From Ricordea florida (lineage: Eukaryota; Cnidaria; Anthozoa; Corallimorpharia; Ricordeidae): 64,000 nt of DNA. The stretch spans positions 16,943,418-17,007,417 of the forward strand of contig OX453279.1 in assembly GCA_949710005.1 (NCBI GenBank), in the 5' to 3' direction. The notes under the pieces were generated by a model. It was not told the origin of the DNA. It saw only the letters and a program-made list of their open reading frames with translations, and did no database searches. Of this stretch, positions 37,701-49,700 are shown piece after piece; positions within the stretch are counted from its first letter, which is position 1, and every line of letters begins with the position of its first letter. A program made the position numbers and the translations under genes.

Positions 37701-40700
37701 AAATATGGTGATTGGTAGATTGAATGTGAACAAGCTGTGGTCAGAGACTTACAAATACACTTAAACATGTCTTATGGGTTTCTGATGAATGCTTAATTTA
37801 CCTAAATTATTAACAATACTAAATCTCAATACTTTAACTAAAATACTTCTATAACTATGATGCAGTATTTACACTTCATATATAAAGATACCTTACATAC
37901 CATTGCCTATAACAAGTTCAAATGGAGTGAATTACATTGTAGTTTCTAGAGACTAGGTTATATTACAGTCTATATCTAAGAATTTTCTGTGCACACAACA
38001 GCACATTAAGCTCAACATTGGCCGTTTTTATACTAGGGGACGCATTATCCGTCTGGACATAGTTGTGCAAACATTCATAGTTCATCTGGTTATGCGTCCC
38101 TAGTATAAAGACGGGCACACAACGCATTATACATCCAGACGAACAACCTTTAGTAATGGGTCATTCAAGACGTATTTTGAAGGGTAGTTCTTGTAGACAC
38201 ATAATACGTCTTGTGTCTGTCTTTAAACTAGAGAGGTATAACCAGACAAACTATGAATGTTTGCCCAACGTCGTCCAGATGGATAATGTGTCCCCAAGTA
38301 TAATCAAAGTAGGACTATAATGAACTCGTGGATACGTTATGTACAAAATAGAGAAGTCAGATGATAAAGGAAAAGACCAAATGATTTTGAAATTAACGTT
38401 TAATGTTTTTTCATTGTTTGTGATTGAATGAACTTTGAAGATAATCTAAATAATCTGTAGTCACAAGATAAAAGTGACCAGGGAGCTTAGTAGCTTTTTG
38501 AAATCAACATACAGTGAGTACATGATGCCAATCATTTGACTACGTTAGGCACTAGTTACAAGGCAGGTGGCAAACATGCAGTTGTGGAATAATTTGATAA
38601 CTTAACATAAGGGTACAGTATTAAATGGCACCGAAACCAAATGTAGTTCTGGTATCCTGCCGCCCACTGTCTATGTGTTCAAAGTTTCTAGCACATGTAA
38701 CAGGGTCCTTCTAAATAGAGTCTGACTTTTGTTGCCATGACATTGTCAATTTTATCATCATTACAGTTTTTGTTTTCCACAAGTCTATTCAATGTCTTTA
38801 AGAGAAATATCCACCTTGATTCTGCAGCTGATAATGAACAAAACCATGTAGGATCGCTCAGCTGACGAGTCATACCAAACAAATCTTTCTTGCATTTTTG
38901 CAAAGTATGTTAGTGATGATCTTAAAATCCTCAAGACTCTCGACCTTTATCAAGTTGAATTAGTTTATTTACATTATCATCTGATTTTAGGTGATCAGTG
39001 GTATATTTCTTCCCATTGGTTTATTTACACTTTCTTAAAGAAATACTTGCAGTATTATGAATTTGCTGAATTTGCAATTTTTTTTTATTTGTACAAGATG
39101 CTAGGTACTGATTGTGCAACTCTTCCATCTAAGTCCATTTGCATACTGTACTGTAATGGACAGGTGTTGTTCTCTCTTGGTTATCAGCTCTGGTTTGTCA
39201 ACAGTAAATTGTAGGAAATGATGCGAATTCAGATTGTTTGTCCATAAATACCCCATAAGGTCTGTTTTCTTTCACCTGGTGCAAAACTAATGATCTTTTC
39301 AACATTTTCAGTGACACATGGTTCCTATAATAAAAGTATCCGAGGCACTTGAATGGCAGTCCTCAACTTCACACTATCCATCATCAATATCATTATTTTT
39401 AGAATCAGTATTAATAGCTTCAATTGCTCCATTTTGTTGGCATGTTCTTGGATAGATTCCTTGGAATAAGGTGCATTTATTTGTTTAGTACTGCTTTACA
39501 CTACTTTCCCAATCATTGTGTTCATTTATAGCTGTGTTATTTACATATTATTTAGCCACTTCTCCTCGACTTACCAGTATATGCTCATTTTGAAACAGTT
39601 CACTGGTTTCAACACTTTCTTGGTCTAATATTATGCTTTGAAACTTATAATGGTGACTTAAGTTTCTTTTCAATTTGATAGGAATTGCTTGTCATTCATT
39701 TATAGGTCTTGGTAGAGTGGGAACAAGTGAATTAACATCAGCTGGTACATTAACAACATTGCTATCATTAGAGATGATTGTCCACCTTTATTTAGGCATT
39801 CTGGTTTCATAGGAAATCACATTTTGTTAGCCTTAGAACAGACATGCATGTATTGGACAACCCTCAAAGTAGATTGGTAACTTTCCATTGCTTGGGTGTC
39901 TCTAGAATCTAAGAAAAGATTTTCTTTTACTCCGAACAGGGGAATGAGCATTTTTATCAGTTCTATTTTCTATCATTTATTTCTTTGCTGCTTTATTAGG
40001 GATCAAATCATTATTTGAGGCATACTCTGAAACCTCTGATAACTACAATGAAGAACGTCATCAAGAGGTGGCTGCTCAACTTACACAGGCAAGTGTAGCA
40101 AAGTGTCTACCAAATGACATTGGCTGGGGCAGATCTAGAGGGGGGGGGGGGGGGGGTTTGATTCAAAGTACTTAACTTTTTCCGATCTTTTTGTGCAGCT
40201 TTGTTATATTTTAATGCAAAAATAATGGAACTTTAACTTTAAAAAACTAGACATTAAAACACACCGACTTTGCCTCAGAATGCCAGAAATTGCCATTTTA
40301 GGACTAAAAGTTCCAATATTTTCTGGGGTAGGAAGTGCCCAAGCTTCCTAGAGGGGTGCCGCCTTTGGTGGCACCTTCAGTCAAACCCCCTCTTGTGAAA
40401 ACCTGGATCCACCCCAGACTGGGGTGTTCTTTAGTTATTTTAACCTGTGTAAATCCTGGATTGTAACTTCAAGCTGAGGATAATTTCACCAAGGGTGGCC
40501 TTTGAATAACATAAGGAATAATTTATACACAGAATAGAATTTAGGTTTGGACTCCCTTGGCAAGCTCAAGTCCTCTAATGAAGGCTCAATTTTTAAGCTC
40601 TAGTGTGTTATATTATACACTAAATGTCAGGTCCCAAAGAAAACAGTTAGTTTTACTTAACAGCAAGAAAGTACAAAAAGCAACTCACAATAATGGTAGT

Positions 40701-43700
40701 ACTTGAAAGAATTTGCAAATTCCATTTTCAAAAATGGTGTATGGATGATTTACAAAGAGCCTGAGAAAGTGTGGTCTGAGGACTTAAAAAAGTTCTATAC
40801 GGTTAATTTTCTCTTAAGCAACCACCCTTGATACATGAAGATCAAAGTAGGACTATGTTGAACTCGTGGATATGTTTACAAAACAGAGAAAAAAGAAATA
40901 ATTTAAAAATTAACGAGGTGTTTTTTCAGAGTTGTGATTGAATGAACTTGAAGATAACTTTAATAACCTATAATCACAACATAAAAGTGACCAGGGAGCT
41001 GAGTAGCTTTTTGAAATAAACATACAGTGAGTACATGATGCCAATCATTTGACTACACTAGGCATCAGTTATAAGGCAGGTGGCAAGCATACAGTTGTCA
41101 AAAAATTTGATAACTTAACATAAGGGTACAGGATTAAATGGCACCGAAACCAAATGTAGTTCTGGTATCCTGCTGCTCACTGTCTGTGAGTTCAAAGTTT
41201 CTAACACATGTAACAGGGTCCTTCTGAATAAGGTCTGAATTTTGTTGCCATGACATTGTCAATTTTATCATCATTATAATTTTTGTTGTCTACAAGTCTA
41301 TTCAATGTATTCAACAGAAATATCTACCTTGATTCTGCAGCTGATAATGAACAAAACTATGTAGCCGGGATAGCCCAGCTGACGAATCATACCAAACAAG
41401 TCTTTCTTGCATTTTTGCAAAGTATGTTAGTGATGATCTTAAAATCCTTAAGACTCTCAATCCTTTATCAAGTTGAATTAGTTTATTTACATTACCATCT
41501 CATTTTAGGTTATCAGTGGTATATATATTCAGGGTTGCACTTAAAAAATCACACTTGCCATCATTAATACAGCAATACATCTTTGTTTTTATCCTTATAA
41601 CTTCTTGTTTTTACAATGTAAATATGATGAGTCACACAACAGTAAGCAAAACAGGTAAGCCTATTTTTCCACCATGTCTACTTCAACACAATCTAGTTCA
41701 CTTCAAGGTAAATTCGGAAATCAATAGACAGAAAACTTTTCATTGTAACGGCTTGTGGTGTATTGTATATAATATAACGCTTAATACATTTTCTACATGA
41801 CTTACTCTTTTCGAACCCTTTAATGACTTTTTTACATTGCAATCTTCATGGTTCTCCGCCATGGCGTGCGCCTCCATATTTAATGGTAAGCGTTGACATA
41901 CTTCTTGACCGTCCCAATACTTCTCCAACTCCATTCCTGTTCGTACTAACACTTAAATCAGTAGAAACATGCTCCATGCGATGTTTCTTATCCAGGTTGG
42001 CCACAGAAGTTCTTCGGTTTCACATCATGGATTCGTCAATTTATTCTGTTTTCAGTAGTATTTTCGTTCAATAACGAGTACTCATTTCGCTCATATAAGT
42101 ATTCATTCAAGTGCTAATTTCGCTCTATGAGTTCTCATCAAAGCTTACTACATTAGCAAGAGATTTTCTCATCTTCAGATCACTTTCGAGCCAACTGAAA
42201 TTCATATACTGCTTGTAATCTTGGGGGCGGTCGATGGCGGTCGATGTCGGAAAAGCAAATAGTTATCATCTGTTCACGTTTAGCGCCTGGCCGAGTAAAA
42301 GGCTCATGAAATTCAGTCTCCAAGTTGGTTATTGTCCTAACTGGAAACATTTAAACTCCTTTTGATTTTAGTAAGACCGCTAATGAGGCCCTGTTGGTGA
42401 GGTTCTTTATGTCGCGCGTCTGAGTTTTAAACCTTTTCACGTCGCAATTTCAGAAGGTCGAAGGTCGCTGTCGTATTTCCCGTGAGCGACTCGTCATTCG
42501 TCGCCATTTCAGGTCCTTTATGTCGCCGTTTCAAGGCCATGTCGCTTTTCGAAATTTACCCCTAACAGGGCCTCGCTAATCGTCCTCTTAAGCTACAAAA
42601 TCACTACAAACTCTGGCAACGGTACGATACACTTTCAGCGTGAACTTTCATCAACAGACTTCCGTGACTTCGGTCACGACAATCGTCGTCTTCATAGCGG
42701 TGCCCCCGAGTTCAATCCGACTAATTACGAAGATGTCTACACTGGAGTGAGTGAGTGAGTGAGCGAGCGAGTGAGTGAGTGAGTGACAATTTGCATATCG
42801 GAGTCCCCACAAAAACTCGCAAATACGCTTCGCGTATCCACGAGTTAAAAAAGTGGTCCATTAATGGAGGTAGTCGCGTAATGGAAAAGTCCTGAAAATA
42901 AGCTAAAAACCTGAGTGGATCCACTGATTATTAGTATCTATTACCTTATCAATTAAAGTAAAGCAAATATCCAAATCTTTTCTGAGAAAAGGAATATTTC
43001 TTACATGTATTCTTGTTCCATTGCTTTGGGAAACGATTGGAAGCACTGGTGTATTTCATGTGGAATAGGAATTCCTATAATACTTTGCAACTGTTGAATT
43101 TTTATTTCCATTTGAAAATGGTTCAGCAGGATTCTTTCAATTGCATAAATTATCTGTAAGCAATATCATAGAAACTGAACTTTGGGACATCTGAGTTTGG
43201 GGGGTTGCTTACCAGAAACATAAAACAAAAGGATTTGTTGCATTTCAGGCTGCAAAAGTTCCCGGCGTCAGGACCATGGATAGACCATGGTCATTCAGGG
43301 TTCTACCATGGTAGTCCATGGTTTGCAACCATGGTCAACCATGTTCTGGCAATGGTTAAACCATGGTTTGACCATGGTCAACCATGAACGTTAAATGGCA
43401 CAAAGTTGACCATGGGTAACCATGGTCAACATTGGTTGTCAATATGGCTTACTGACCATGTTTTACCATGGATGACCATGACTGGAAAACATGTTTGACC
43501 ATGGTTAACCATAGCAGTGAAACCTACCAAACCATGGTAGACCATGGTCAGCCACAGTCTGATTGTACAGCAAACCATGGTATTGCATGGTCAACCATGA
43601 TTTTACCAAAACAATGACCATGGTTTAACATGGTCAACCATGACTTTAACAAAACACTGATCATGGTTTAACATGGTCAACCATGTTTTTTTTCTAGATG

Positions 43701-46700
43701 ACAATAGACGTAAACAAACACGTAACAAATGGATTAAAAGCAGCGTGACATTGAAATATACTAAATAGTATTATACATAAATTCAAACTCAATAGTTTTG
43801 GTTTAAAAATACACATAGACCATAGACAAGGTATTGTTCCTTCTTCATTTTTATTATAATTTGATTTTGCCTACCATATCTCATTGCTTAAGAGGCTTCA
43901 GGAGATCATTCTTGGACACCTGTGAGGGTAAATAATGTTATGTATAATGTCTGTGATTATACTGTCAGTATTTTGTAATTTAACTAATGATGACTGAAAC
44001 TTGCCTTATAAAAATATGACATACAGGTAAACTTTAACACAGTAACACAGAAAACAAAACTGCAAAATGGTTTCATTTTACAAGTATTAAGAAATTTGGA
44101 AATATATGTGGTATCAAAAATACTGATTTTTTGACGGTGGGAAAATGAGAGAAAAAAGGAGAGCTAATACAATTACTGCATGAGCCGTCTGCCGCCCCTT
44201 GTTTGCTTACACAATGTTGCATGTATCTTTTGTCATGTAAGCCAATCAGATCTTACTGATTTTTGTTTTGAAATGGTTTCCTGTTTTATAAACTGAGTGG
44301 CCAATATTATTTTTTTATAAGAGAACTAGTGGGCAGCACACAGCAACTTGTCTTGTAGTTAATCGACCAGTCTCATCTGCTAGTGAGACTTCATCAGGAT
44401 AAAACTTCAACATACATTATATAGGAACTTATTTTACACTACACCTGGACAGTACAAGTCACATTCCTAGTAGGGTGTGGACAACAAAACACCCACATGA
44501 AAGAGCGAAAAGGACATGATCCTGTGCTACAAAATGTGTAATGCTTTTGGGGCTCACGGTTTTAACGTTAAAAGAGTGAGCCCCAAAAGCATTGCACATT
44601 TTCTAGCACAGGATTTTAATCATGTCCTGTGCTATACAAAAAATGGAAAATTTATACTTTTCCTTGTATGTGTGATATCTTTTGCTCCAGTTTCTCCTAT
44701 TTATAAAGCAGAATCCATTTTAAAAACTACAGGAAAATCTCATAGGGTGCTTAACTTGCAAGTCAAAGTAGGCCAGCGTTTCCACTAAGGTGCGGGATTG
44801 CAGAATATCAAAATATCAAATTAACTGTGAGATTTTGAGATTTTGATATTATCATGATAGCTATATCAAAATATCAAATTAACTGTGACATTTGATAATA
44901 TCAGAATATCATGATAATATCAGAATATTGATACGGATATCATAATATCAAATGTTGACTGTGATGTGACTAAGTGTGGAGTGGCTTGATATTTTGATAT
45001 ATCATGATAATATCAGAATATCATAATAATATCAAAATATCGATACCGACATCATCATATCATATGTTGGCCTGGACGTGACTAAGTGTGGAGGGGCTTG
45101 ATATTTTGATATATCATGATAATATCAGAATATCATGATTATATCAAAATATTGATACCAATATCATAATATCAAATGTTGGCCTAGATGTGACTAAGTG
45201 TGGAGTGGCTTGATATTTTGATATATCGTGATAATATCACAAGATCATGATAATATCAAAATATCGAAACCAATATCATATCAAATGTTGGCCTGGATGT
45301 GACTAAGTGTGGAGGGGCTTGATATTTTGATATTATCATGATATTCTGATATTATCATGATATATCAAAATATCAAGCCCTTCCACACGTAGTCACATCT
45401 AGGCCAACATTTGATATCGGTGATATTTTGATATCATCATGATATTTTGATATTTTGCAATGTCGATATTATCATGATATTTTGATATATCAAAATATCA
45501 CCGTGGGCTTTTGATATATCAAAATATCAAATTAACTGTGACATTCTTGGTTATATTATAATATTTACATAAAAACCATAATCATCACAAATGTGTGCTG
45601 CCTCGTTCTTTTAGCGCTTGGTGTATGACCCTCGTTCTTTAAGCGTGCGGAGCATAACTCACGGTCTTAAAGCCTGTTGCACTAGAAATGCAATCACAAA
45701 TCCAGATCAATGATAGCACCAACATTTGATATTATGATATTGGTTTCGATATTTTGATATTATCATGATATTCTGATATTATCATGATATATCAAAATAT
45801 CAAGCCCTTCCACACTTAGTCACATCTCAGTCAACATTCGATATTACGATATCCCTATCGATATTCTGATATTATCATGATATTCTGATATTATCATGAT
45901 ATATCAAAATATCAAGTCCTTCCACACTTAGTCACATCTAGGCCAACATTTGATATTATGATATCTGTATCGATATTTTGATATTATCATGATATTCTGA
46001 TATAATCATAACTATAACAAAATTCTCAAATTTTGTGATTTCAGCCTTAATAGGACAGTCAAATAGGACAGTACGCGTCATGCCTGGGTAATTGGACAGT
46101 ACGCGCCATCACGCGTGCGCTTAAATGGCTTTTTTTTTTACTTCTGGCATAAAAAATCTTGGAATTTCATGTGTTTTGATTTAAAAAAGAGAAGTTTAAA
46201 CATCACAAATTTTGTTAAAGTTATGATTAATTGGTAATAAGACTTTGTGTCGTCCAATTCGGTCTGCAATCATACTCGTGATTAAACAAATCGGACTCCC
46301 GCTACGCGGTCGTCCGATTTTGTTTATCACTCGTATGATTACAGACCGAATTGGACTCCACTCAGTCCTATTACCATTACTTATCATGATATATCAAAAT
46401 ATCAAGCCCTTCCACACTTAGTCACATCTCAGTCAACATTTGATATTATGATATCCGTATCGATATTCTGATATTATCATGACATTCTGATATTATCATG
46501 ATATATCAAAATATCAAGCCCTTCCACACTTAGTCACATCTAGGCCAACATTTGATATTATGATATCCGTATCGATATTTTGATATTATCATGATATTCT
46601 GATATTATCATGATATATCGAAATATCAAGCCCTTCCACACTTTAAGTCACATCACAGCCAACATTTGATATTATGATATCCGTATCGATATTTTGATAT

Positions 46701-49700
46701 TATCATGATATTCTGATATTATCATGATATATCAACCAATCTTGTTATTTTGATATTAGCATGATATATCATGCCATTTAGCAGTGGGAATATCAAAATA
46801 TCATAACCCCTTATCAAAAATGATATATCATGATATTATCACTAAAAACTGCTAGAAATGTATGACATTATATTTGATATATCAAAAGTGATAGCAATGC
46901 TTGATATTATGATATTCTGCAATATCGCACCTCTCTCGAAATATTCTTAACACACAAACATGCAGTTCGTGGAGGTATGAAGCAGCGCCCGAGTTTATGT
47001 TATTTTCACTACAGTCGTGATGTTATTACTATAATTAAGGAGCTAATTTCCAAGGCATAATTCTTAAGCTCAGCTAGATTTCACAATATTTACATACTGA
47101 TAAATTACAAAAACAAAAGAGTCCATTGTGTTCATTCGAATCAGCATAAAGCCCCTTCCAAGTGTCTTTAAAGTTAAATGAAACCTACAGTGTATAGTAT
47201 GTGTGAGTAAAGGAAGGCATTGTTGTACTCACCACGAATTGCGCGCCTTTGAATGATTCTCAGATAAATCTTGATCGCGTTTTTCCAAAATACTTGTAAA
47301 TTTATACGGCTTTACTTCTCACCTAGCCATTGAAAACGTTTGATTTAATCCACGTATCATACGTGCAAGTTTATGTCGTCCATTAATTGTTCAAGAGCGC
47401 GCGGACTGCATGGTAAATAACCAAACCGAACTCAAATTCAACCGCTTGGGCTTGCCGCAGAACCGGAAGTCACATGCAGAATTTGCAAGTTATGATTGGT
47501 TCAGCGGGCATGCATCTCGTCCCAGGGCCTTGACGGCAGTCTTATCTCAATATGGCGGACAAGTGGCCGTGAGTGTGTTATTAGCTCTTGATTCAGAAGG
47601 GACCATCCTAGTCAAAATAATTCTTCAATTCATGGAAATTACAAAGAGACGGGGTTCTTTAAGTGCTCTGTTGGTCTCATAAGTTTATGAAGTGAGTACA
47701 AAAGACCTGCTTAGAATATCAGCTTCGACTCGCGCGGTGCCTGTATTTCTTTAGCGATCGACGTGGTGGAAAAATAGATTACAAACTCCAGGCTCAGCTG
47801 ACGCAGACTACAGCAATACACATGAAAAAGCCTGCACCATATGGGAAAAAGACGCTTAGACATTCAAATTCTTCAATAAACCAAACAGGTCTGTTACATT
47901 ATGAAAACACTGCAGATTCAACAATATTTGATGTTGATGAACATGTATTATCGTACAGTAGGTCCATTTCCGTTTATCCTTTTACAAAATTTCACATCAA
48001 GAGTCAGCAGGCAAACGTTTCTTCCCTAAGAATATTTAAGTATTTTTTGGGAAGTTCTAAATTTGCTTGATTTACTCAGGGATGAATTAGAGCTAATCAA
48101 ACAACAAACAGGGGAGGAAGATAATATTATGTCTCAACTTTGTAAAGCACTAAATAAAGGGGCAAGAGAAACTCTATGCAAAAGAATACAGACGCATGAA
48201 AAAGAGAATTTGCTGTGTTGCTCTTACAAAGAAGGGAGAGATAATTTCAAGTAGGTATTTTATTTTAAGCAAGAAGATATCATAACTTAATGTTGTACAG
48301 TCACTTTAGGTAAATATTCATAATTTGCAGTAAATTGTGATTGCAAATTGTCTTCCTTCACAGTTGTATTAAATTTATTAAAATTGAACAGGAAGATTTT
48401 TATCATGTGTCTGTTTTTGCTGTTGTTGCCCTTTTTAACTTAAGAAAGCTAAGGGCAGAATACTTCATCTGGGATTATCTAATATTTAAAACCCTTGGTA
48501 ACCTGTGATAAATTTTTTTAAGTGTGACAGTTACATGGTCTGACATGGTATTCCATGGTTGGCAAAAAAGTGATTCTTAATATATTCTTTTTGACATTTT
48601 TAATGTTTCAAATGCAATATCAAACCAACTAAAATTATGTGAATGTTTTGAAAATTCCTGGTGACTCAGAATTTGACTCAGTGTCTGCAATCAGTGCCAA
48701 GTACATTGGACATGGTTTTCCATGGTATTCCATGGTTGGCAAAAAGTGATTCTTAATATATTCTTTTTGACAATTTTAATGTTTCAAATGCAATATCAAA
48801 CCAACTAAAGTTATGTGAATGTTTTAAAAATTCCTGTTCACTCTAAATTTCTGACTCTGTGTCTGCAATGAGTGCCAAGTAGATTGGACATGGTTTACTA
48901 AAATTTAACTTTTATTTTATCTCAAACATGTCAGACCTGTTAAAATATAATCAGATTCTTTAGATATTGAATGTTTTTTGGTCTGACCATGGTTGACTGT
49001 AAACCATGGTCAGTGGCTAAATATGACCATGGTTAGACACCATGGTCATCATCATTGTCAACCATGGTTAACCATGGTTGACCACTGGTTAACCATGGTT
49101 GACAATGAAAAACCATGGTACCATGGTCAACCACTCGCCGGGGTTAAAATAGTTGCGGTCACAGTTTTAGAAGTGGTCACTCGAGAAAGTTTTTGAAACT
49201 GTTTGACTGAGAAGCAAAACAGTTCTTTACCAGATGGTGGTTTAGGAGAAGTGGTCTCTTAATAGAGTGGCCATTAAGAGAGAGTTGCTTCTTAGCTTGA
49301 GGCTCCATGCTTGTGTTGTTGTATTCATTCAGAAAAGTAAAAACGCCATGTTTTTCCCTATTTTCTAACATGCCATCTTCCACAGTCCTTTAATGACATG
49401 AAGTTGCATCCTGCTTGAGGTACATACTTGAATTCAGTCAAGGTCACATGACCAAGGGTTAACTAATGCCAGTCCTTGTTTAGGGTCGATCCGCACTGAG
49501 GACAAATCTGTTTGTTTTAGCTAAAAAATCTGTCAACACGTAACTTTTCTCAGTGCGGATGGTTGGTCCAGCGAGGACAAAATAATTTGACTCGGACAAA
49601 TTTATCAAAGGAGCCGCTGTCCTGCCTCGGAGGCTTTCAATTTTTTTGTCCGCGTTACTTTCTTTTGTTTTCATGACAGGCGTCAATGGCAAGTTCCGGT

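Noticed and set aside
43272..43690. CRISPR-like array
   Set aside because: Repeats are short, palindromic and irregular with no unique spacers of constant length, in an animal intron.
46196..46387. Small protein frame at the foldback in the satellite block
   Set aside because: It reads straight through the hairpin arms, so the frame is a by-product of the palindrome.
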